Assembly (NCBI RefSeq): GCF_032842345.1
Contig: NZ_WBKO01000003.1
Coordinates: 186,001-250,000, forward strand
Direction of reading: 5' to 3'
DNA: 64,000 nucleotides
From: Methanoculleus caldifontis
GTDB lineage: Archaea; Halobacteriota; Methanomicrobia; Methanomicrobiales; Methanoculleaceae
Part shown: positions 52,064 through 59,913 of the stretch, piece after piece
Position numbering within the stretch: the stretch's first letter is position 1
Layout of the letters: each line of letters opens with the position of its first letter
Made by a program: the position numbers and the translations under genes
The notes under the pieces: generated by a model
Database searches by the model: none
The model's input: only the letters and a program-made list of their open reading frames with translations
What the model was told of the DNA's origin: nothing

Positions 52064-52707
52064 GGCTTTTTGCCGTTACGGCCCTCTCGGTTGCCGCATT
52101 TACGAGCACGGCGGGAGCCGTCGCCGCCCTCGCCTGGTGGCTGCTTTTCACGCCGCGCACAAGATCCCTCCCGCGGCCTGGGCTGCTCCTCCCCCTCGTC
52201 GCGATGATCGCCGCCACAGCCCTCGTCTCGGAATTGGGTGGCGGCGCAGGGCTCTCGTACTTTATCCGGATGACCGTGCTCCTCCTCCTCGCCGCATGGG
52301 CATACGCCGCGACGGAGGAGGGGGAGGTGCTTGCCGTCGCGGTCTGGGCGCTCGGCAACCGGATCGGGTTCGAGATCGGGCTCATCGCCGAGATGGGCCT
52401 CTCCGGTCTTGGGGTTCTGCGACAGGAGATCGACCAGGTGCGGGTTGCGATGGCGCTGAAAGGAATCCGGCCGGGACTCCGGTCGATCGTTCCGCTTGCG
52501 GTCACCCTCATCGTCACCGAGCTCCGGAGGTCCGAGGAGATCGCCCGCCTGCTGGTGGTCCGCGGATACACGCATGGGGGGCGGATCTGCCCCCGGTTCA
52601 GAAAAAGCACCGCGGATACCCCTGCAGCCCTATCGGCCCTTATCCCTCTGCTTTTATCCGTTCTGCCCGTTGGTGATGTTTTTATATTATTAGGAAGAAG
52701 TTTTTAG
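52045..52707 (+). CDS. ECF transporter transmembrane component EcfT (BioN-like)
   Basis: 220 residues, five to six helices, GGGAGG before the ATG. Coupling motifs are in the cytosolic loop (VRVAMALKGIRPGL and LLVVRGYTHGG), variants of the Ala-Arg-Gly signature. It links BioY to the ATPases. Completes the four-gene biotin importer. Confidence 0.88.
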   Translation: MQDPRLRLFAVTALSVAAFTSTAGAVAALAWWLLFTPRTRSLPRPGLLLPLVAMIAATALVSELGGGAGLSYFIRMTVLLLLAAWAYAATEEGEVLAVAVWALGNRIGFEIGLIAEMGLSGLGVLRQEIDQVRVAMALKGIRPGLRSIVPLAVTLIVTELRRSEEIARLLVVRGYTHGGRICPRFRKSTADTPAALSALIPLLLSVLPVGDVFILLGRSF

Positions 52708-52751
52708 AGGCTTTATTGATATCTTCTCAGCCCTTCGAGGTGCAGAATTCG

Positions 52752-54503
52752 ATGTGTGCTGCCAAATTTGATTCACTCAATATTACCGATACCACGCTTA
52801 GGGACGCGCATCAGTCGCTTATTGCCACCCGGCTCAGGACTGAGGACATGGTCCCTCTTGCCCGTGCGATCGACGAAGTCGGTTTCTTCTCTGTCGAAGC
52901 CTGGGGCGGGGCGACCTTTGACAGCTGCATCCGGTACCTCAACGACGATCCCTGGGACCGGCTCAGGATGCTGAAGACCGAACTGAAACGCACCCCCATC
53001 CAGATGCTCCTGCGGGGCCAGAACCTCGTGGGCTACCGGCACTATCCCGACGACGTGGTCGAGAGGTTCGTCGAGGTATCGTCACGAAACGGTGTCGATA
53101 TCTTCCGGGTCTTCGATGCGCTGAACGATATCCGGAACATGAAGAAGGCGATGGAGGAGGTCAGGAACGTCGGGGCGCACCTGCAGGGCGCGATATCCTA
53201 CACGACGAGCCCGGTCCACTCCGTCGCGACATTCATCGATATGGCGGAGGAGCTCTACGCGCTCGGGTGCGACTCGATCTGCATCAAGGACATGGCCGGC
53301 CTGATCATGCCCCACGACGCCCGGGATCTGATCTCCGGGATCAAGGGGCGGGTGGACGCAAAGGTCTGCCTCCACTCCCACTGCACGAGCGGCGTCGCAC
53401 CGCAGAGTTACCAGGCGGCGATCGATGCAGGCGTGGATATCCTCGATACGGCGATGTCGCCGTTCGCCCTCGGCACCTCCCAGCCCCCGACGGAGAGCGT
53501 CGTGGCGAGCGTTGCCGGGACGCCCCGCGACACGGGGATCGATCTCATCCCGCTCAGGAACGTCCGTAACATCTGTCAGGACCTGCGGGAGAAGTACGGG
53601 CCGCTCTTCTCCCCGATCACGGAGAGGGTCGACTCCGATGTGTTGATCTACCAGCTCCCCGGCGGGATGATCTCGAACCTCGTCTCCCAGCTCAAGGAGC
53701 AGGACGCGCTCGGCCGCCTGGACGAGGTCTTCCGCGAAGTCCCGCGAGTGAGGAAGGATCTCGGCTACCCGCCGCTCGTGACCCCGACGAGCCAGATTGT
53801 CGGGACCCAGGCGGTCTTCAACGTCCTCATGGGCGGGGAGCGCTACCAGAACGTGACCAAAGAGGTGAAGGACTACGTCCTCGGCCTCTACGGGCGTTCG
53901 CCCGCCCCGATCAGCCCGGAGGTGCGGAGACTGATCATCGGCGACCAGGAGCCGGTCACGGTCCGGCCGGCAGACCTCCTCACCCCCATCTACGAGCAGA
54001 TGCGGGCAGAAGCGACGGAGCAGGGCCTCGTCAGGCGTGAGGAGGACGTCCTCACCTACATCCTCTACCCGAGCATCGCCCCCTCGTTCCTGAAGGGCGA
54101 GCGCCAGGCCGAAGTGATCCCGCAGCCGGTCGCCGTCGAGCCGGCGCGGGCCGTGGATATCCCGAGCGCCATGGAGGTGGAGGTGGACGGGGAGATCTTC
54201 TCCGTCCGGATCATCACCGTGGAAGGGGGTTCGGTCACAGCGCCGTCGGCAGCTGCGTCGGCAAAGGAGAGGATCCCACGCGGGGATGTCGCCGGCGGCG
54301 TCAAGAGCAACATGCAGGGCATGGTCCTGAAGGTGCTGGTCGAGCGCGGGAGCGCCGTGAAGAAGGGAGACACGCTCATCGTCCTCGAGGCGATGAAGAT
54401 GGAGAACCCCATAAGGAGCCCGCGCGACGGAAAGGTTGTGGATATCTTCGCGAGTGCCGGGGACGTCGTGCAGAACGGCGACGTGCTGATGGTTATCGAG
54501 TGA
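52752..54503 (+). CDS. pycB: Pyruvate carboxylase subunit B (carboxyltransferase plus BCCP)
   Basis: 583 residues from ATG 52752 after GAGGT. Carboxyltransferase domain: DTTLRDAHQSL, SVEAWGGATFD, FRVFDALND, IKDMAGL, HSHCTSG. C-terminal biotin carrier with EAMKMENP, where BirA attaches biotin. It transfers carboxyl to pyruvate to give oxaloacetate for the reductive TCA route. Follows the importer by 45 bp. Confidence 0.95.
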   Translation: MCAAKFDSLNITDTTLRDAHQSLIATRLRTEDMVPLARAIDEVGFFSVEAWGGATFDSCIRYLNDDPWDRLRMLKTELKRTPIQMLLRGQNLVGYRHYPDDVVERFVEVSSRNGVDIFRVFDALNDIRNMKKAMEEVRNVGAHLQGAISYTTSPVHSVATFIDMAEELYALGCDSICIKDMAGLIMPHDARDLISGIKGRVDAKVCLHSHCTSGVAPQSYQAAIDAGVDILDTAMSPFALGTSQPPTESVVASVAGTPRDTGIDLIPLRNVRNICQDLREKYGPLFSPITERVDSDVLIYQLPGGMISNLVSQLKEQDALGRLDEVFREVPRVRKDLGYPPLVTPTSQIVGTQAVFNVLMGGERYQNVTKEVKDYVLGLYGRSPAPISPEVRRLIIGDQEPVTVRPADLLTPIYEQMRAEATEQGLVRREEDVLTYILYPSIAPSFLKGERQAEVIPQPVAVEPARAVDIPSAMEVEVDGEIFSVRIITVEGGSVTAPSAAASAKERIPRGDVAGGVKSNMQGMVLKVLVERGSAVKKGDTLIVLEAMKMENPIRSPRDGKVVDIFASAGDVVQNGDVLMVIE

Positions 54504-54518
54504 GAGGCTGCGAGGGCG

Positions 54519-55994
54519 ATGAAATACTTCGATAAGATCCTGATCGCAAACCGCGGCGAGATCGCCATCCGGGTGATGCGCGCCTGCCGGGAGCTCGGCA
54601 TCGATACGGTCGCGATCTACTCCGAACCGGACAAGAACTCGCTCCACGTCAAGTATGCCGACGAGGCCTTCTGTGTCGGCGAGGCGCACCCGTCCAAAAG
54701 CTATCTCAACAAGGAGCGGATCTGCGACGTGGCGCGGAAGACCGGGGCGGAGGCGATCCACCCTGGCTACGGGTTCCTTGCCGAGAACGCCGGGTTTGCG
54801 AAGCTCGTCGAGGACCAGGGGCTGACGTTCATCGGGCCCTCGTGGAAGACGATCGAGGCGCTGGGTTCGAAGATCGGGTCGAAGCGGATGATGCGCGAGG
54901 CGGGCGTCCCGGTCCTGCCGGGCACGCCGGAAGGCGTCACGAGCATCGACGAGGCGAAGAAGGTCGCCGCGGAGATCGGTTACCCGGTGATCGTGAAGGC
55001 GAGCGCGGGCGGCGGCGGCATCGGGATGCACATCGTCGAGAGCGAGGGAGAGCTCGAGGAGGCGCTCGACAAGTCGATGCGGATCGCCCAGTCGGCCTTC
55101 GGGGACCCGACGATCTTCGTCGAGAAATACCTCACGAAACCGCGCCACATCGAGATCCAGATCCTTGCCGACGCGAACGGCCACACCCTTCACCTCTACG
55201 ACCGCGAGTGTTCGATCCAGCGCCGGCACCAGAAGCTGGTCGAGGAGGCGCCCTGCCCGATCATGACCCCGGACCTCCGGGACCGGATGACTGCCTCCGC
55301 CATCACGGCCGCGAAGGCGGCGAACTATAAGAACGCGGGCACGGTGGAGTTTCTCTACTCAAACGGCAACTACTACTTCATGGAGGTGAACACCCGGCTG
55401 CAGGTGGAGCACACGGTCACGGAGTTCATCACCGGGATCGATATGGTGAAGCAGCAGATCGCGATCGCCGCAGGCGAAGACCTCGCGATGGGCCAGGAGG
55501 ACGTCACCATCCGGGGGCACGCGATCGAGTGCCGGATCAACGCGGAGGACCCGTTGAACAACTTCACGGCCGACCCGGGCAAGATCGTCCGCTACCGGTC
55601 GCCGGGAGGCCCGGGGATCCGGGTCGACTCGGGGATCCACATGGGCTACGCCATCCCCGCGCACTACGACTCGATGATCTCGAAGCTCTGCGCCTGGGGG
55701 TCCGACCGCGAGGAGGCGATCCAGCGGATGCGCCGGGCGATCTACGAGTACGTCATCCTGGGCGTGAAGACGACGCTCCCGCTCCACTACGCGATCATGC
55801 AGAACGCCCACTTCATCGCGGGCGATACCCATACGCACTTCCTCAAGGAGGAGCATATCGCAGCGAGTCTCCGGCGCTACCTCCACGACGAGGAGGCCCG
55901 GATGCAGACCCTGGCCGCATCCCTCCGCCAGGGGAAGCACGTCGCGGCGATCACGGCTGCGGTGGACATCTACCTCCGGAAGACCGCGAAGTGA
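54519..55994 (+). CDS. pycA: Pyruvate carboxylase subunit A (biotin carboxylase)
   Basis: 491 residues. [18 protein letters not shown] at the start, ATP-grasp loop [27 protein letters not shown] and the RxEAEDP-like CRINAEDP are standard for biotin carboxylases. It carboxylates biotin on PycB using bicarbonate and ATP. 15 bp after pycB; the order B then A is as in several methanogens. The T run after the stop is a likely terminator. Confidence 0.96.
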   Translation: MKYFDKILIANRGEIAIRVMRACRELGIDTVAIYSEPDKNSLHVKYADEAFCVGEAHPSKSYLNKERICDVARKTGAEAIHPGYGFLAENAGFAKLVEDQGLTFIGPSWKTIEALGSKIGSKRMMREAGVPVLPGTPEGVTSIDEAKKVAAEIGYPVIVKASAGGGGIGMHIVESEGELEEALDKSMRIAQSAFGDPTIFVEKYLTKPRHIEIQILADANGHTLHLYDRECSIQRRHQKLVEEAPCPIMTPDLRDRMTASAITAAKAANYKNAGTVEFLYSNGNYYFMEVNTRLQVEHTVTEFITGIDMVKQQIAIAAGEDLAMGQEDVTIRGHAIECRINAEDPLNNFTADPGKIVRYRSPGGPGIRVDSGIHMGYAIPAHYDSMISKLCAWGSDREEAIQRMRRAIYEYVILGVKTTLPLHYAIMQNAHFIAGDTHTHFLKEEHIAASLRRYLHDEEARMQTLAASLRQGKHVAAITAAVDIYLRKTAK

Positions 55995-56065
55995 GCCTCT
56001 TCAATTTTTTGGAGGGGCCACAAGGTTTATTTGTCAATACGTCATTGTTATACTGCACTTTGTGC

Positions 56066-56176
56066 GCTGCGGTGGCCTAGCCGGTTAGGGCGCCAGACTC
56101 ATAGGGTTTTGAGCAAAAACGGAGCGTCCAGACCTGGGACATCTGGAGATCGTGGGTTCGGATCCCACCCGCAGCA
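56066..56176 (+). tRNA. tRNA-Met (CAT) with a 37-nt intron
   Basis: Acceptor GCTGCGG/CCGCAGC, T arm GGGTTCGGATCCC, anticodon CAT in loop CTCATA+A. The intron is 56104-56140. Bulge-helix-bulge pairing is canonical: bulge UA^G, helix CUCA/UGGG, bulge AC^A. Elongator Met is the likely identity; an isoleucine tRNA with modified C34 cannot be excluded. It borders the accessory region to the right. Confidence 0.93.
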
Positions 56177-56340
56177 TAATCTTAGCACGTTCGTAATCCA
56201 ATTTTGCAAAGAAGCCTTTTCCTTCGAGATTTCTCTCTCACGATCCTACTCCACTATCGAGGATAAAGACCTTTTTCATGTGCGCGATGCCGCACTGCTT
56301 CATAACTGAGGGTCCGTTCGACTGTGCTTTGGTCACGGCA

Positions 56341-56366
56341 ACCTCCCGGCAGAATTGCCGGGAGGT
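56341..56366. promoter_or_regulatory. Perfect 11-bp palindrome ahead of the wHTH-RelE operon
   Basis: ACCTCCCGGCA, GAAT, TGCCGGGAGGT. It ends 5 bp before the TATA box TTATATTT (56372-56379), which lies about 25 bp before the ATG. The position fits an autoregulatory operator of a toxin-antitoxin operon. Confidence 0.6.
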
Positions 56367-56402
56367 CATGGTTATATTTACTTATACAACTAAAAGCCAC
56401 TC

Positions 56403-56672
56403 ATGCCAGCGTGTAAACCGAGCACACACAGTCCCCAGCTCGACACGATCCGGATGGTCGAAGAGTTCATTCAGGAGCACAGCGGCGAATACAAACGGCG
56501 GGCCTTGTGGGAGAACCTGCCGAAGAAGATGATGTACCAGACGTTCAAGACGATCATCGAGTATCTCCTGGAGTCGGGGAAGATAGCGAGTGATTCACGG
56601 GGGACGATCTGCTGGATTCACGACCCGGAACTGGTCCGGAAGTATGCAATGCGCGAAGACCTGCGGTTCTGA
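56403..56672 (+). CDS. Winged-helix protein, probable antitoxin
   Basis: 89 residues, leaderless by promoter spacing. After DTIRMVEEFIQ comes a winged-helix-like pattern (KRRALWENLPKKMMYQTFKTIIEYLLESGKI, then a GTICWI wing). The next gene, a RelE-like protein, starts within its stop codon. As first gene of such a pair it is probably the antitoxin and repressor; I do not recognise a named family. Confidence 0.7.
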   Translation: MPACKPSTHSPQLDTIRMVEEFIQEHSGEYKRRALWENLPKKMMYQTFKTIIEYLLESGKIASDSRGTICWIHDPELVRKYAMREDLRF

Positions 56673-57004
56673 TGAAGTGTCGCATCTATTTTGCAGACGA
56701 GCAGGTGCGAGAGGCCTTCCTGGCTCTTCAGGCCTCCCAGGATCCGGGAGATCGTCGGCTAGCCGAACTGCTGGTCCGGGCTCTCGGCAGAATCGCGGCA
56801 GATGCCTTCTGCGGGATCCAGGTGCCGAAGAAGTTGATCCCGAAAGACTACCACCAGAAATACGGGCCGCTGAAGAATCTCTGGAAGTATAATCTCACTC
56901 GTTCGTGGCGGCTCATGTACACCGTAGCCAGCGACGGCGACACAATCGCGGTCATCATCGAGTGGCTGGACCACACCGGCTACGATCGCCGGTTCGGGTA
57001 CTGA
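56672..57004 (+). CDS. RelE/Txe-like toxin
   Basis: 110 residues. The tail LWKYNLTRSWRLMYTV and DGDTIAVIIEWLDHTGYDRRFGY follow the RelE-superfamily fold with its terminal basic and aromatic residues (Arg of SWRLMY; Tyr of the last line). Such toxins cut mRNA on the ribosome. One-base overlap with the wHTH gene. Activity is inferred. Confidence 0.7.
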   Translation: MKCRIYFADEQVREAFLALQASQDPGDRRLAELLVRALGRIAADAFCGIQVPKKLIPKDYHQKYGPLKNLWKYNLTRSWRLMYTVASDGDTIAVIIEWLDHTGYDRRFGY

Positions 57005-57009
57005 GTGTA

Positions 57010-57430
57010 ACCTCCCTGGACCTGCGGCTCTCCCTGCTCTTGTCGCATGGATCTCAAGGTCCGGTGCATATTCATCGACCAGCACCCGGAGGCTGAGGTC
57101 GCTGTCGGCTGTATTCGTCCCTTGTCCATAACTTCCGTAAACCCCTATACCCCGGATATTCCGGGAACGGAACCACCGTCATAAGGAGATCGGTGTTGAG
57201 CAGGCGCTTCGCCGCCAGACTCCGGGCATTCTGGTTCCAGGTGTATTCCCGGCAATGTTGTACGCAAAAGCCGTTCTTAGCCAGCAGGCGCAGGTAGCGT
57301 GAGACAAGAGGTTTTGAGGTCCCTGTTGCCCCGGGAACTGCTGTCGCTGTTACTGGACTCCGTTTGGCAACATACCGAAGGATGCGTATCCTCTCCTTGG
57401 TTTTGAAGAGTTCGATAAAGACCGTTTTTC
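57010..57430 (-). pseudogene. Decayed wHTH-nucleotidyltransferase
   Basis: Minus strand. From about 57423: VFIELFKTKERIRILRYVAK, a winged-helix segment (TSKPLVSRYLRLLAKNGF) and LLNTDLL, the N-terminal part of a known archaeal nucleotidyltransferase family. At the run GGGG (57142-57145) the frame breaks; one base over, it continues GVYGSYGQGTNTADSDLSL and VLVDEYAPDLEIHATRAG, i.e. the GS...DxD active site, whose second Asp is now Ser. The rest is missing: the homology stops close to the RelE stop codon. Confidence 0.7.
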
Positions 57431-57638
57431 CATGCCGCTCCTGTCCGTGAACAGGTGTTTCCAGAATGAAAACAAAATGTTTCTGATTCGGAAACTTCTG
57501 CGGGCGGAGGTGCATCGCTCGGGGTCCCGTTCGCGCTAATTCCGAAGCCGAGGCGTGAGACTGGTAGACTCTACTGCGGACGGCAACATTCATCATCTCC
57601 TCACCCCCAGGTACGATCAGGAGGCAAGCAGAACCCGT

Positions 57639-57959
57639 ATGGCAGCCCGGACGCAGCGTGAAGAGAAGAGCGAGTTCGTCGCGAAGCTTGAGGGAGTTCT
57701 CCCGGATCTCCGGGAGCGGTTCGGTGTCACGAAGATCGGCATCTTCGGATCTACCGCACGAGGAGAGGAACGGCCCGATAGCGACGTGGATGTGCTGGTC
57801 GAGTTTGCACCGGGGCAGACGACGTTTCGGAACTTCATGGAACTTGCGTTTTACCTGGAGGACCTCTTCGGACGCCGGGTAGACCTCGTCACCGAACAGG
57901 GGCTCAGCCGATACATCCGGCCCTATGTCGAACAGGAGGTGGTCTGGTGTGATGCGTGA
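57639..57959 (+). CDS. mntA: MNT-domain nucleotidyltransferase (MntA antitoxin)
   Basis: 106 residues from ATG 57639 after GGAGGCAAG. The minimal nucleotidyltransferase site GIFGSTARGEERPDSDVDVLVEF has the GS and both Asp residues; RVDLVTEQGLSRYIRP follows. In the known MntA-HepT pair, MntA adds AMP to HepT and silences it. Overlaps the hepT start. Confidence 0.88.
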   Translation: MAARTQREEKSEFVAKLEGVLPDLRERFGVTKIGIFGSTARGEERPDSDVDVLVEFAPGQTTFRNFMELAFYLEDLFGRRVDLVTEQGLSRYIRPYVEQEVVWCDA

Positions 57960-58236
57960 CGAACTTTTTCTCCGCCATATCCTTGACGAGATCGTGCTTC
58001 TCCGTGAGATCGGTAGAGATCTGACGTACGAGGAGTTGCTTCGTGACCCGATACGACAGCATGCGATCGTCCGGGCAATTGAGATCATCGGAGAGGCTAC
58101 GAAGAACATCTCCGAGCACCAAAAAGAGCAGCATCCGGAGATTCCCTGGAGGCTGATGGCCGGATCGCGGGACAAGCTGATTCACGCATATTTTGAGGTA
58201 GACTGGAGGATTGTCTGGGCTATTCTCAAGACCTAG
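57952..58236 (+). CDS. hepT: HepT-like RNase toxin, truncated by an amber codon
   Basis: 94 residues from ATG 57952 (GTG 57949 also possible) behind AGGAGGT. The RX4H motif is present as RDKLIH, with AYFEVDW after it. The frame is closed by TAG at 58234-58236, but the same frame goes on with IPVLEPKVQAVLLALDA to TGA 58306, which looks like the normal last helix and would give the family length of about 118. So the last helix is lost, or the stop is read through. Confidence 0.8.
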   Translation: MRDELFLRHILDEIVLLREIGRDLTYEELLRDPIRQHAIVRAIEIIGEATKNISEHQKEQHPEIPWRLMAGSRDKLIHAYFEVDWRIVWAILKT

Positions 58237-58434
58237 ATCCCGGTTCTCGAACCGAAGGTTCAGGCAGTTCTGCTCGCTCTTGACGCATCAACCAGAAATG
58301 GTGAGTGAAAGATCCATTGAGTTTCAAATCTCGATCTTTGGTAGAGGAACTGGCCGTCCTCCCGAACAGGGCCTTCGAGGCGATGTTCGTCAACGCTTGT
58401 TGCGCCACGCGGGTTCAAAAGAGGCAGATCCCGG

Positions 58435-58456
58435 ACGTCCGGAAAAAACCGGACGT
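58435..58456 (-). terminator. Hairpin after the hydrolase gene
   Basis: ACGTCCGG-AAAAAA-CCGGACGT, on the minus strand with a six-T loop, starts 5 bp past the hydrolase stop. A transcription or mRNA end is likely, though no T run trails it. Confidence 0.45.
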
Positions 58457-58461
58457 GCGGT

Positions 58462-59448
58462 TCACCGTCGACTCTGCCCGCTGAGCCAGTCCACGATCAC
58501 GCCGAGAGCCTCCGGGTCGAGCCTGCGCCCTTCGCTGTTGTATCGTGCTCCGACGTCGGCGGCGACGAGCGCATCCCGCGGTTGCTCCTCGTGCTTCAGC
58601 ACATGGTCCGCATCGGGCGGGTATGCAAACGTGACGTTGCCGTCCCGGGCAGCCGCACTCTCCAGCGCACCGCCGTCTGCCTGCCAGTCGGCCTGGATAT
58701 CCTTCTTCCCGATAACGACGAGGACGGGTTCCGTCACCTTCGCGAGGAGGGCAGCCGGATCGCTCGACCAGAGCTCCCGCGAGAAGGGCAGGTTGACGGG
58801 ACTTGCCAGACTGAGGAGCAGGCCCCTCATCCCTTCCGGGAGAGAGGGATCGGGCGTCACCGGCTGCCCTGCCATGAAAGCGGCGATGGCGGCATCGTAT
58901 TTGTTCATCAGGAGATCGCCGTCTTCCAGGCTCGCTGTCCGGGCAAGGAGCTGGCTGCGGGCCACCTGCCCGACGGAACGGCCGGGGGCGCCGGTGAGCA
59001 CGAGGCCTGCGAATCGCCGGTCCATCGCCTGCAGCTGATAGTTCAGGGCGTGGATGGTTCCTTCGCTGCTGGTCAGCACGAACAGCCGGCCGGGATCCAT
59101 ATCTCCATCGGAGCAGAGGGCGTCGACGGCACCGATCAGTTCGTCGAGGTGGCTCTGCATGCTGATCCTGCCCACGAGCCGGCGGACATTCTCCTGTGCA
59201 TGCGGTCCGGAGGCCCGCTTGTCGTAGCGCAACGTCATGAACCCCTCATGGGTAAGGGCCTCGGCCATCAGGCGGCCGCTGCAATTGGTGCCCGGGATCA
59301 GGGGGGAGCACCAGTCACGGTCGGTCGGCCCGCTCCCGGCGACGAAGACGACTCCCGGGTGAGGGCCCGTGCCTAGAGGCCGGGTCAGGGTGCCCCGGAC
59401 AGGAATCCCGTCCACGTCCCACGCGACCTCCTCGGATATGAGCGTCAT
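58462..59448 (-). CDS. Alpha/beta hydrolase
   Basis: 328 residues. HPGVVFVAGSGPTDRDW forms the oxyanion-hole region, LTSSEGT the nucleophile elbow (first Gly replaced by Thr), and DADHVL carries the catalytic His. LVVIGKKDIQADW gives the Asp region. It resembles esterase/dipeptidyl-peptidase-like hydrolases of bacteria; the substrate is unknown. A methanogen copy beside TA genes may have been transferred. Monocistronic. Confidence 0.8.
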   Translation of the reverse strand: MTLISEEVAWDVDGIPVRGTLTRPLGTGPHPGVVFVAGSGPTDRDWCSPLIPGTNCSGRLMAEALTHEGFMTLRYDKRASGPHAQENVRRLVGRISMQSHLDELIGAVDALCSDGDMDPGRLFVLTSSEGTIHALNYQLQAMDRRFAGLVLTGAPGRSVGQVARSQLLARTASLEDGDLLMNKYDAAIAAFMAGQPVTPDPSLPEGMRGLLLSLASPVNLPFSRELWSSDPAALLAKVTEPVLVVIGKKDIQADWQADGGALESAAARDGNVTFAYPPDADHVLKHEEQPRDALVAADVGARYNSEGRRLDPEALGVIVDWLSGQSRR

Positions 59449-59477
59449 GATGCACCCCTGGCGCGGGAATGGTATTA

Positions 59478-59590
59478 ATATCTACGAGCGAGGCGCGTTT
59501 CCGCGCCTTCGTGACCGCCGGTTCGGAGGCGGTCTATCGCATGAATCCGGGCTGGGTCTACTCGCAGGTGATCCTAACCTGGATGCCGGG
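59478..59590 (+). pseudogene. Fragment of a PAS-domain sensor protein
   Basis: STSEARFRAFVTAGSEAVY with RMNPGW matches the first 25 residues of a common methanogen PAS domain (SEARFRAFVTASSD... pattern), but the expected GRDF and HPDD parts do not follow. The open frame continues to 59921 with no recognisable domain. A remnant of a once longer gene. Confidence 0.5.
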
Positions 59591-59913
59591 CGGAGAGGTC
59601 ATCGAGCGGTTCGGCACGGCCGGGCTCCTCTCCCCCGACAACCATCTCCTCGCTGTCCGGGAACTGAAAAAGATCTGCATGGTCCTCTTCCTATCCTGCA
59701 GCACCTGCAGCCGTGCCGGTAATCCGGGCATACCCGTCGCACAACCCAATCACGGATCGTACTCGCGAGCACCAGCCCCGCCCATGCACCGGCATTCAGT
59801 TACTTTTATGATGACTGACCGGGATGTGAGGGTCGTTCCCACCGACGGCCGGCAACCTGCGGCGCAGCAGTGCAGGGCACCGGCCAGGGTGAGGGGGATG
59901 CAGGTGAGGGTGT

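Noticed and set aside
53082-55229. 715-residue minus-strand frame opposite pycBA
   Set aside because: Spans two genes on the other strand and matches no family; a codon-bias shadow.
58234-58236. TAG in hepT read as pyrrolysine
   Set aside because: No pyl genes are in this window, the suspected genus is not known to use pyrrolysine, and HepT has no reason to contain it.
58320-58486. Coding-like stretch with VEELAVLPNRAFEAMFVNAC after hepT
   Set aside because: Codon pattern looks coding, but there is no start signal and no family match; it overlaps the hydrolase stop. Left as possible debris.
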